Below, piece after piece: positions 1-5,962 of a stretch of DNA of 5,962 nucleotides. Source of the DNA: a bacterium (GTDB lineage Bacteria; Planctomycetota; B15-G4; JADJEK01). A program made the position numbers and the translations under genes. Position 1 is the stretch's first letter; each line of letters opens with the position of its first letter. Below the pieces are notes generated by a model. It worked only from the letters and a program-made list of their open reading frames with translations, searched no databases and was not told where the DNA came from. The DNA lies in NCBI GenBank assembly GCA_030428825.1, contig JAUIEL010000449.1:1-5962 (forward strand), read 5' to 3'.

Positions 1-458
1 AGGGTGACGTCGATCCACTCGTCGAGGACGGGCGTGCCGCCGAAGCAGCAGCCGGCGGGGAAGCGGGAGAGCATGAAGCGGGTCAAGGCGTCGCCGTCGA
101 ACTCGGTCGCGAGGAGGAACCCTTCGACGGCGACCGCGGCCCCGTCGTACGGGCGGAGCGCCTCGGGGAAGGCGGCGGGGGAAAGCGGGGCGGGGTCGGG
201 GCGAAGCGGCGGCGGGTCGTAGTCGGGGAAGGCGAAGAGGTGGAACGGGAGCTCGTACGGGGCGTCGTCCGTGCCGCGGCCGAGGATCGGCTCGGCGGCC
301 TCGGTCGCCGCCGCGGTCCGCGCGGCGGCGGCGATCCGCGCGCCGCGGACCGGGAGCGCCGGGAGGCCGTCGGTCGCGCTCGCGGCGTCGTGGCGGGCGA
401 ACAGCCAGAGCGTCGCGGCGGCGGCGACGGCGGTCAGCTCGAGGACGACGCGATTCAT
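1..458 (-). CDS. Exported DUF3299-like protein with CCFG motif (3' end outside window)
   Basis: The gene reads from ATG at 458 to the left edge without a stop, giving at least 152 residues. Seen: an N-terminal hydrophobic segment (about residues 8-20, ELTAVAAAATLWLF) with a plausible signal-peptidase site after AASA (about residue 28), then a low-complexity Ala/Pro-rich linker (about 30-100). A conserved-looking block follows at 103-152: YDGAAVAVEGFLLATEF, then TRFMLSRFPAGCCFGG with C137 and C138, then DEWIDV. From memory, this resembles DUF3299-type proteins (a G-[YF]-hydrophobic-P/A-x-E strand, then 'FLLVPY-x-GAC', then a proline/asparagine-containing turn), and planctomycete relatives tend to carry 'CCFG' at that place. 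The function of the family is not known to me; the Cys pair could bind a metal or form a disulfide. The start is fixed by a strong AAGGAG seven bases upstream and by an ATGA overlap with the stop of the preceding WD40 gene, which implies translational coupling. The family call is moderate; the reading frame and export signal are firmer. Confidence 0.72.
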   Translation of the reverse strand, partial: MNRVVLELTAVAAAATLWLFARHDAASATDGLPALPVRGARIAAAARTAAATEAAEPILGRGTDDAPYELPFHLFAFPDYDPPPLRPDPAPLSPAAFPEALRPYDGAAVAVEGFLLATEFDGDALTRFMLSRFPAGCCFGGTPVLDEWIDVT

Positions 459-2572
459 CGGTCCGCTCCTTCGAACCGGTCGACCACGCCGGCGTGCCCC
501 GCCACGACGAGGTGGCGTCCGTCGGGCGTGAACGTCACGGCGGTGATCCCCTGCTTCGTCCCCCGGAACCGGAGGAGGCGAGTCCCCGTCGCGGCGTCCC
601 AGATCGTCAGCAGGCCGGTCAGGTCGCCGGTCACGATCCGCCGTCCGTCCGGGTGGAACGCCAGCGCGTCGATCGGCATCCGCTCGCCTTCGAGGACGGC
701 GACCCGTTCGTCCGTGGCGGCGGACCAGATCTCGACGTCGCCGTTGGCGAGGGCGAGCGCGCCGCGCCCGGTGACGTCGTGCCACGCGACGGCGCCGACC
801 GGCACGGTGCCGTCGAACCGGAAGCCGCCGCGCTTCTCGCCGGTCGTCACGTCGAACGCCCGGAAGTTCCCGCCCGCCGCCGCCCACGCGACGACGCCGC
901 TCCGGCCGAGCTCTCGCGACAGCGCGTGGATCCAGAACGACATCGCCGGCGTGCTCCGCCGCTCGTCCCCGGACGCGAGGTCGTAGACGCGCATCGCGCC
1001 GTTCCCGTACACGACGGGGAGGGCGCCGTCGTCCGCCGCCCGCCCGACGGCGGCGACGATCGCGGTCTCCTCGCCGAGGCGTCGTGTCCGCTCGCCGGTC
1101 GCGAGGTCGTACCGCGTCACGATCCCGTCGCCGCCGCCGGCGGTGAGCGCGCGGCCGTCGGCGTCGACGGCGAGCGCGGTGACGCCGCGGGTGTGCGCCG
1201 CGAGCTCGCGGGAGAGGGCGCCGGTCGCGGCGTCGTGGACGCGGACCACGCCGTCGGCCGAGCCGGTCGCGAGGACCGTCCCGTCGTCCGAGAGCGCGAC
1301 GACGTTCACCCAGTCGGTCCCCGACGCGAACGACCGGTCGGCGCCCGCGGCGCGGCGCCAGCGTCGGACCGCGGTGTCGTGCGAGAGGAAGAAGAGGTCG
1401 TCGCCGGAGGTGAACAGGCGCTCGATCGCGCCGCCGCCCCAGCGGAGCGTCCGGAGCGGCGCGAGGGTGTCGGCGTCGAGGGTCGCGATCGTTCCGTCGT
1501 CGCGTCCGACGTGGAGCAGGCGACCGTCGCGGCTCGGCACGCACGACGCGACCGGGTCGTCCCGCCCGCCGAACCGCACGAGGCCGCCCGCGTCGGCCGG
1601 GGTGTCCGGCCGCCAGAGCGCCACCTCGCCGAGGTCGGTCCGCGCGCAGACGAGCCCCGCGTCGTCGGAGACGTCGAGGCCGATGATCCACCCCTCGATC
1701 CCGTCGAGCGCCGCGACCGCCGCGGCGTCCGCGGTCCGCCAGAGCCGGAGGCAGCCGTCCTCGCCCGCGGTCGCCGCGAGCGCGCCGTCGGGGGTGACCG
1801 CCGCGCAGAACAGCTCGCCGGTGTGCCCCTCGAACGTCGCGCGGACCGCGCCGCTCTCCGCGTCGACGACCTTGGCGGTCCCGTCCTGCGCCGCCGTCAC
1901 CAGGAGGGGAGCGTGCGCGGCGCCCGCGACCTGCCAGACCGGCCCGTCGTGGACGGGGAGCACGCGGACGCGTTCCAGCGTCTCGGCGTCGAGCAGTTCG
2001 ACCCCGCCCGCGTCGAGCGCCGCCGCCACGGTCCGCTCGCCGACGAACGCCAGCCCGAGCCGTTCGGGGGCGGTCGGGTCGGCGGCGGTCATGACCGGCC
2101 CGCCGCCCGGCGCGGAGCGGAAGAGGCCGCCGTCGTCCCGGGCGATCGCGATCCGCCGGCCGTCCCGGGAGACGGCGATCCGGGAGATCGCCCCGTCGAT
2201 CCGGAGCCGCACGTCGACGCGTCGCGCGACTCGACCGCGGAGATGATCCCACTCCCACGCGCGCTCCTCCTCCGGGGCGAGGTCGAGGTGGTCGCGCGCG
2301 GCGGCGACGTCGTCCCGGGCCAACGCGAACGCGGCGGCGGCGATCCGGGCCGCGTACGCGTCCCTCCGCGCCGCGGCGAGGGCCTCCGCGGTGGGGCGCG
2401 CCTCGAGGGACCGTTCCGCCGCCTCCAGGTCGTCCCGCAGCCGGGAGTACGCGTCGGCGTCGACCGCGACCCGGCTCCGGAGCGCCTCCCTCGCCGACCG
2501 CCCCTCGACGAGGGCGGCCGCGACGAGGGCGACGACGACCAGGGCGACGACGAAGGCGCGCATCCGGACCAT
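455..2572 (-). CDS. Membrane-anchored WD40-repeat protein, about 14 repeats
   Basis: A 705-residue protein. Seen: a short basic N terminus (MVRMR) and a hydrophobic helix (about residues 6-23), probably an uncleaved anchor placing the rest outside the cytoplasm. An Ala/Arg/Glu-rich helical stretch follows (about 25-100), then the linker RAWEWDHL (104-111). From about 121 to the end are roughly 42-residue WD40-like units with recognisable GH or GT starts, 'PDG' turns and W/V/Y-D ends, such as the unit at 249-290 and those at 630-705. I count 14. The last unit lacks its outer strand, which the strand at about 117-124 (VDVRLR) could supply to close the ring. Known: WD40 propellers are binding scaffolds without catalytic activity, and the helical segment plus 'WEW-x-HL' recalls the linker in planctomycete Ser/Thr kinases with WD40 tails, but no kinase domain is present. 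The start at 2572 sits just before the membrane helix with a weak GGA eight bases upstream; Met4 (2563) is an alternative. The gene overlaps the next one by ATGA. Its binding partner is unknown. Confidence 0.85.
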   Translation of the reverse strand: MVRMRAFVVALVVVALVAAALVEGRSAREALRSRVAVDADAYSRLRDDLEAAERSLEARPTAEALAAARRDAYAARIAAAAFALARDDVAAARDHLDLAPEEERAWEWDHLRGRVARRVDVRLRIDGAISRIAVSRDGRRIAIARDDGGLFRSAPGGGPVMTAADPTAPERLGLAFVGERTVAAALDAGGVELLDAETLERVRVLPVHDGPVWQVAGAAHAPLLVTAAQDGTAKVVDAESGAVRATFEGHTGELFCAAVTPDGALAATAGEDGCLRLWRTADAAAVAALDGIEGWIIGLDVSDDAGLVCARTDLGEVALWRPDTPADAGGLVRFGGRDDPVASCVPSRDGRLLHVGRDDGTIATLDADTLAPLRTLRWGGGAIERLFTSGDDLFFLSHDTAVRRWRRAAGADRSFASGTDWVNVVALSDDGTVLATGSADGVVRVHDAATGALSRELAAHTRGVTALAVDADGRALTAGGGDGIVTRYDLATGERTRRLGEETAIVAAVGRAADDGALPVVYGNGAMRVYDLASGDERRSTPAMSFWIHALSRELGRSGVVAWAAAGGNFRAFDVTTGEKRGGFRFDGTVPVGAVAWHDVTGRGALALANGDVEIWSAATDERVAVLEGERMPIDALAFHPDGRRIVTGDLTGLLTIWDAATGTRLLRFRGTKQGITAVTFTPDGRHLVVAGHAGVVDRFEGADR
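466..471 (-). promoter_or_regulatory. Strong ribosome binding site inside the end of the WD40 gene
   Basis: On the minus strand AAGGAG lies seven bases before the ATG at 458-456. It sits within the last codons of the WD40 gene, whose stop TGA (457-455) overlaps that ATG. It is the best Shine-Dalgarno match among the genes here and decides the start of the downstream gene. Confidence 0.75.
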
Positions 2573-2585
2573 TAGAGAGATCCGG

Positions 2586-2608
2586 CGCCCGAACGGGACG
2601 CGTCCGTC
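2586..2608. repeat. Imperfect direct repeat, copy 1
   Basis: This pairs with 2704-2726. Allowing one single-base gap on each side, I count about 20 matching positions, including GAACGGG and CGTCCGTC in both. It could be an operator half shared by the divergent genes, but chance similarity is a real possibility at this GC content. Confidence 0.3.
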
Positions 2609-2654
2609 AACGTCTCGGTCGCCGGGGGCGTACCGGTTTCGGACCCGGTTCCGG

Positions 2655-2684
2655 TTGTCCGCGTTCTCGCCCGCCTGATACCCT
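2655..2684 (+). promoter_or_regulatory. Weak sigma-70-like promoter candidate for the phosphodiesterase gene
   Basis: TTGTCC (2655-2660) is followed 18 bases later by TACCCT (2679-2684), preceded by TG one base upstream as in an extended -10. Three or four positions of each hexamer match the consensus. This would leave a leader of about 60 bases before the ATG at 2753. It is the best I can find, but the match is poor. Confidence 0.2.
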
Positions 2685-2703
2685 CCCCGATTCCGAATCC
2701 CCT

Positions 2704-2726
2704 CGCCGAACGGGGTCCCGTCCGTC
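2704..2726. repeat. Imperfect direct repeat, copy 2
   Basis: The partner of 2586-2608, in the same orientation with a centre-to-centre distance of 118 bases. It lies 26 bases before the phosphodiesterase start, where a bound regulator could affect that promoter. No known regulator site is recognised. Confidence 0.3.
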
Positions 2727-2752
2727 CGGCGCGCCCCTCGAAGATCCGACCC

Positions 2753-5260
2753 ATGATGCGATCGTTCCTGTCGGCCGGCCTCCCCGTCCTCGCCCTCCTC
2801 ACCGCCTTCTCCGCCCCGGCGCCGGACGCGGCCGCCGCCGAGCGGCAGCGGGTCATCGTCCTCGGGTTCGACGGCGCGGACAGCGACCTCGCCCGCCAGT
2901 GGATCGAGTCGGGCGACCTGCCGAACCTCGCCCGGCTGGCCCAGGAGGGGACCTTCCGGCCGCTCGGCACGACGCTGACCGCGCAGTCGCCGGTCTCCTG
3001 GGCGTCGCTCGCCAGCGGGCAGAACCCCGGCAAGACGAACATCGGCGACTTCGTCGCGCGCGAGATCCGGCCGGGGACGGGCGACTCCCCGGGGTCGATC
3101 ACCCCGCGGCTCGCCGGTCTCGAGCAGGACCCGGACCTCGTCCCCGCGGACCGACTGGGGGAGAAGGTCGAGCTCTCGACGACGGAGAAGTTCCTGCTGC
3201 CGCTCGGCGGCGACGGGAACCAGATGCTCGCGCTCGTCTTCGTCGCGATCGGCGCGTTCCTGGTCGTCGCCCTGCTGTTCCGGCTCGTCTTCCGGATGAA
3301 GACGGCGCTGGCGGTCCTCCTCGGGCTGCTCGCGGGGGGCGGCGCGGGGTACCTGCTGCACGAGCGCGCCGCCGGGCTCCCCGGGAGCTACCCGATGCCG
3401 GTCTCCGAGCTGCAGGGGATCCGGTTCTGGGACGTCCTCGGCGAGGCCGGGAAGAGGACGATCGGCCTCGAGGTCCCGACCGCGTACCCGGCCGACGCCC
3501 ACCCGAACGCGAAGATCCTCGCCGGCCTGTTCACGCCCGACGTCACCGGGGGGCCTGGCTCCTGGTACATCTACACCAACGACGAGTGGGCGATGAACGA
3601 CGAGGGGACCGGGAGCGGGGGAACGATCTTCAAGCTGTACGAGGAGAAGGACCGCGCCTACCGGGCGACGCTGCCGGGGCCGGTCGACTTCGTCGCGGAC
3701 CAGCGGTTCAAGCAGGAGCGGGCGGCGCTCGAGGCGAAGCTCGACGAGCCCGGTCTCTCCGACGCCGAGAGGTCGAAGACCGAGGAGGCGCTGTCGAAGC
3801 TGAAGTCCGAACAGCGGGCGTGGAGCGACAAGCGCCGGAAGGCGGTGGTCGACCTCGAGATCCGCCCCGACTTCGAGGGGAAGAAGGCGACGATCACCCT
3901 CGACGGGACGACGCACGAGGTCGCCGAGGGGACCTACTCCGACTACTTCCGGCTGAGCTACCCCATGACCGGGTCGTTCACGTTCGACGCGGTGGCGCGC
4001 CTCTTCCTCGAGGAGTGCCACCTCGACGACGGCGGGAGCAAGCGGCTGCGGTTGTTCGTGCCGCCGGTCTCGATCTCGCCGGAGACGCCGCCGGTCCACC
4101 TGCCGATCTCGTCGCCGCGCGGGTTCGCGGCCGAGCTCGCCTCCGCGATCGGGCTGTACGACACCGTCGGGTGGGCGTGCTACACGAACGTCCTGAAGGA
4201 CCAGGAGGCGCCGGAGGCGGCGTTCCTGCTCGGCCTCGACCACGTCATGGACTGGCGCACGCGGATGTTCGAGCACTGCCTCGAGCGCGACGACTGGGAC
4301 GTGCTGTTCCACGTCGAGTCGTGCACCGACCGCGCCGCCCACATGATGTATCGCCTGCTCGACCCGGAGCACCCTTCGTACGACCAGAAGGCGCCCGACG
4401 GGACGCTCCTGCGCGAGAAGGAGGTGACCTGCTTCGACCGGACGTTCAAGCTGAAGAACGCCGTCAAGGAGGTCTACAAGGAGATGGACCGGATCGTCGG
4501 GCGGCTGCTCGACAAGCTGCAGACCGGCAAGTACGGCGACGTGAAGCTGATGATCGTCTCCGACCACGGGTTCGAGCCGTGGCGGCACGACGTCAACGTC
4601 AACGTCTGGCTGAACCGGGCCGGCTACCTGAAGCTGAAGGGCGAGGTCGCGGCGCAGGCCGACGGGCCCGAGGCGGTCCGCGCGGTCGTCGACGGGCTGA
4701 CCTCCGACTCGTACTTCCGGTTCGTCGACTGGGAGAACACGAAGGCGTACTCGATGGGGCTCGGCAAGATCTACCTGAACGTGAAGGGGCGCGAGCCGCA
4801 GGGGATCGTCGAGCCGGCCGACGTGAAGGAGCTGAAGGACGAGATCATCGAGCGCCTCGCCGGCTGGACGGACAACCGGCCGGGGCAGGGGAACCGCCGC
4901 GTCTGCCTCCAGGCGTGGGACGCCCTCGAGGCGTACGACGGGCCGGAGGAGAACATCACGCCGTTCGGCGACATCGTCCTCGGCCTCGGCGAGGGGTACC
5001 GGGTCTCCGGCTCGAACTCCGGCGGCGGCTACGAGAGCGAGCTGTACGACTCGTGGGGCGTCGGCACGAACGAGCTGACCTGGTCGGGCGACCACGCCGG
5101 CAACGACCCGGAGATCGTGAAGGGGATCTTCTTCGCCAACTTCAAGATCCCCGACGCCGCGTTCGAGCCGAACCTGATCGACATCGCGCCGACGGTGCTC
5201 GAGCTGCAGGGCGTCGCGCTCCCGGCGGAGTGGGACGGCGAGCCGATCCCGAGGGAGTAG
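2753..5260 (+). CDS. Exported, membrane-tethered alkaline-phosphatase-superfamily phosphodiesterase/phosphatase
   Basis: An 835-residue putative metal-dependent hydrolase of phosphate esters (type I phosphodiesterase/nucleotide pyrophosphatase branch); the substrate is unknown. Seen: a signal peptide (about 1-29, with Ala-rich cleavage region PDAAAA/E), then the first metal motif VIVLGFDGAD (D40). The nucleophile region is QSPVSWASLASGQNPGK (78-94), S79 being the likeliest nucleophile and T76 or S82 alternatives. Two hydrophobic helices (about 158-180 and 184-202) are joined by a basic turn (RLVFRMK), forming a hairpin anchor. After a conserved-looking region at 223-275 comes a charged helical segment (about 316-366) and a beta-rich part (about 367-450). 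The remaining metal ligands follow: D526 and H530 (TDRAAH), D604 and H605 (SDHGF), H781 (SGDHAG). The C-terminal DIAPTVLELQG and DGEPI are typical of the superfamily. The full set of ligands suggests an active enzyme. The sulfatase C/S-x-P/A-x-R signature is absent. The start is ATG 2753 with only a weak GAAGA upstream; ATG 2756 is equally possible. It is transcribed alone, divergent from the WD40 operon. The family is confident, the substrate is not. Confidence 0.9.
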   Translation: MMRSFLSAGLPVLALLTAFSAPAPDAAAAERQRVIVLGFDGADSDLARQWIESGDLPNLARLAQEGTFRPLGTTLTAQSPVSWASLASGQNPGKTNIGDFVAREIRPGTGDSPGSITPRLAGLEQDPDLVPADRLGEKVELSTTEKFLLPLGGDGNQMLALVFVAIGAFLVVALLFRLVFRMKTALAVLLGLLAGGGAGYLLHERAAGLPGSYPMPVSELQGIRFWDVLGEAGKRTIGLEVPTAYPADAHPNAKILAGLFTPDVTGGPGSWYIYTNDEWAMNDEGTGSGGTIFKLYEEKDRAYRATLPGPVDFVADQRFKQERAALEAKLDEPGLSDAERSKTEEALSKLKSEQRAWSDKRRKAVVDLEIRPDFEGKKATITLDGTTHEVAEGTYSDYFRLSYPMTGSFTFDAVARLFLEECHLDDGGSKRLRLFVPPVSISPETPPVHLPISSPRGFAAELASAIGLYDTVGWACYTNVLKDQEAPEAAFLLGLDHVMDWRTRMFEHCLERDDWDVLFHVESCTDRAAHMMYRLLDPEHPSYDQKAPDGTLLREKEVTCFDRTFKLKNAVKEVYKEMDRIVGRLLDKLQTGKYGDVKLMIVSDHGFEPWRHDVNVNVWLNRAGYLKLKGEVAAQADGPEAVRAVVDGLTSDSYFRFVDWENTKAYSMGLGKIYLNVKGREPQGIVEPADVKELKDEIIERLAGWTDNRPGQGNRRVCLQAWDALEAYDGPEENITPFGDIVLGLGEGYRVSGSNSGGGYESELYDSWGVGTNELTWSGDHAGNDPEIVKGIFFANFKIPDAAFEPNLIDIAPTVLELQGVALPAEWDGEPIPRE

Positions 5261-5281
5261 GGGGGGCGGGACGCGGTCACG

Positions 5282-5319
5282 AAGAGAGCCGCCGGCGGAT
5301 CTCCGCCGGCGGCTCTCTT
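5282..5319. terminator. Perfect 18-bp hairpin, probable bidirectional terminator
   Basis: The arms 5282-5299 and 5302-5319 are perfectly complementary around a nominal two-base TC centre, which in practice would open to ATCT. On the plus strand the stem is followed by TTTCGATTCGTTC, a modest T-rich tract. On the minus strand the tract after the stem is poorer. It lies between the stops of two convergent genes (5260 and 5377), so it most likely ends the phosphodiesterase transcript and may also serve the opposite gene. Confidence 0.82.
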
Positions 5320-5376
5320 TCGATTCGTTCTCCGTCGTCTCCGGCGAGGGCGGCCGCTTCGGCTCCCCCGGCCCCG

Positions 5377-5962
5377 TCAGGCCTGCGCCAGCTTCTCCTT
5401 GCGGTTCCGGTACAGCTTCTTGTCGACCGCCGCGACCATCTTCGTCTCGTCGAGGTGGCCGCCGAGGAATCGGTTCACGTCCCGCGCGACGCCGGTCGGG
5501 TCGTCGACCGCCCGGCGGTAGTCGATCTCGAGCAGGTCGAAGTGGTCCTGCCAGCGCGTCATCGCGTGCGTCTTGTGCAAGTGATTCTTGTACAGCTCCT
5601 TCATCCGCTCGTCCTCGGCGCCCTTCTCCTCCGAGCGGTGGTCGAGCATCTTGTTCTGTGACGCGAGCACCTCGTCGAGGTCGCGCCGCATGAAGACGAC
5701 CTTGTAGAAGTTGTCCGGGGGGAGGTCCTTCAGCAGGAACGAGATCACCTTCAGGACCTTGCCGCGACAGTCGCGGATGTACGACTTGTCGGTCTCCGAC
5801 TCGAGCTCCTTCACCCGTTCGACCTCGAAGTACCCCTTCGGATTGTCGACGTCCGCCTCGCGCTCGCCGTCGGTCACGGCCGGGACGCCCCCCGCGGAGA
5901 GCATGTTCATCATCATCGACGTGCCCGAGCGGGGGAGCCCGGAGACGATCACCACGGGATCG
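5377..5962 (-). CDS. Sulfotransferase-family protein (5' end at or beyond window edge)
   Basis: Reading on the minus strand, the frame is open to the right edge and stops with TGA at 5379-5377. Numbering from the first in-window GTG (5955), there are 192 residues. Seen: a strand plus loop VIVSGLPRSGTS (2-13), which matches the 5'-phosphosulfate-binding loop of PAPS-dependent sulfotransferases; NPKGYFE (38-44), often found in bacterial relatives; FYKVVFMRRDLDEVLASQ (83-100), which fits the 3'-phosphate-binding R...S segment; and LLEIDYRRAVDDP (131-143), the conserved LEIDY-type strand. There is no signal peptide or membrane helix, so it is probably cytoplasmic. The upstream codons GAT CCC are in frame and the loop normally lies a few residues from the N terminus, so the true start is probably just outside the window and GTG 5955 is unlikely. 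It is shorter than classical sulfotransferases (about 250-350 residues). The acceptor is unknown, and a PAPS-independent P-loop role cannot be excluded. It is convergent with the phosphodiesterase gene and shares the hairpin terminator. Confidence 0.83.
   Translation of the reverse strand, partial: DPVVIVSGLPRSGTSMMMNMLSAGGVPAVTDGEREADVDNPKGYFEVERVKELESETDKSYIRDCRGKVLKVISFLLKDLPPDNFYKVVFMRRDLDEVLASQNKMLDHRSEEKGAEDERMKELYKNHLHKTHAMTRWQDHFDLLEIDYRRAVDDPTGVARDVNRFLGGHLDETKMVAAVDKKLYRNRKEKLAQA

Larger units (their letters stand above)
2573..2752. promoter_or_regulatory. Divergent intergenic region between the WD40 operon and the phosphodiesterase gene
   Basis: These 180 bases separate two genes transcribed away from each other, so promoters for both should lie here. 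Seen: an imperfect 23-base direct repeat near the two ends (see separate entries), three copies of CCGGTT (starting at 2633, 2645 and 2651), and a 10-base palindrome GGACGCGTCC (2596-2605). No strong sigma-70 consensus is present on either strand. Both flanking genes have weak Shine-Dalgarno sequences. Confidence 0.6.

Noticed and set aside
300..350. GCG/GCC-rich simple repeat near the left end
   Set aside because: It encodes an Ala-rich linker in frame and shows no regular repeat unit.
494..2575. A 693-codon plus-strand open frame opposite the WD40 gene
   Set aside because: The product is low-complexity (Arg, Asp, Glu, Pro, Val and Gly), with no domain or membrane signal, and is fully antisense to a gene with clear WD40 repeats.
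2605..2610. TTGACG on the minus strand as a -35 box for the WD40 operon
   Set aside because: No -10-like hexamer lies 16-19 bases downstream; the sequence there is GC only.
2649..2654. GGAACC on the minus strand as an ECF sigma factor -35 element
   Set aside because: No CGTC/TCTA-type -10 element is found at the usual distance, and the hexamer lies within a CCGGTT-rich stretch that can arise by chance.
2573..5095. An N-terminal extension of the WD40 protein by some 840 residues
   Set aside because: The extension is antisense to the phosphodiesterase and has no recognisable fold, and the membrane helix directly after position 2572 marks a natural N terminus.
2753..5260. Sulfatase assignment for the alkaline-phosphatase-superfamily protein
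   Set aside because: The formylglycine signature C/S-x-P/A-x-R is absent; the corresponding region reads QSPVSWAS, fitting the phosphodiesterase branch better.
2899..5661. A 920-codon plus-strand open frame overlapping the phosphodiesterase gene in another frame
   Set aside because: The translation is Arg/Ala/Gly/Pro low-complexity, runs through the terminator hairpin and into the antisense of the sulfotransferase gene; the other frame carries all catalytic motifs.

Overview
This is a very GC-rich window (strong G/C preference at third codon positions) from a bacterium. The gene content suggests a high-GC member of the Planctomycetota or a similar lineage rich in exported and membrane-anchored proteins. 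That assignment is inference. It rests on a WD40 protein carrying the 'WEW-x-HL' linker that I associate with planctomycete WD40/kinase proteins, an exported protein with a CCFG motif, a large alkaline-phosphatase-superfamily protein with a membrane hairpin, and a short bacterial sulfotransferase-like protein. No rRNA, tRNA, mobile element or CRISPR array is visible, and no stretch longer than about 180 bases lacks a gene.

Layout. (a) Positions 1-2572 hold a two-gene minus-strand operon. The first gene (2572 to 455) encodes a 705-residue membrane-anchored WD40 protein whose repeats I count as 14, enough for two seven-bladed propellers. Its stop overlaps by ATGA the start of the second gene (458 to beyond position 1), a DUF3299-like exported protein cut by the left edge. 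(b) Positions 2573-2752 are a divergent intergenic region with an imperfect 23-base direct repeat near its two ends and a weak promoter candidate. (c) Positions 2753-5260 on the plus strand encode an 835-residue exported, membrane-tethered phosphodiesterase/phosphatase of the alkaline phosphatase superfamily. (d) Positions 5261-5376 lie between convergent genes and contain a perfect 18-bp hairpin, very likely a shared terminator. (e) Positions 5377-5962 hold a minus-strand sulfotransferase-family gene whose 5' end lies at or just beyond the right edge.

How they might work together. Three of the four products look directed to the cell envelope: a WD40 scaffold on a membrane anchor, a small exported protein translationally coupled to it, and a tethered metal-dependent hydrolase. 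The sulfotransferase-like protein has a 3'-phosphoadenylyl-sulfate (PAPS) type nucleotide-binding loop and no visible signal sequence, so it probably acts in the cytoplasm. Only the WD40/DUF3299-like pair has sequence evidence for co-expression. The phosphodiesterase is divergent from that pair and convergent with the sulfotransferase, so any shared pathway is speculation.

Most other long reading frames on both strands are antisense shadows caused by the GC bias. The most misleading is a minus-strand frame that runs open across most of the phosphodiesterase gene and continues in phase into the WD40 gene.
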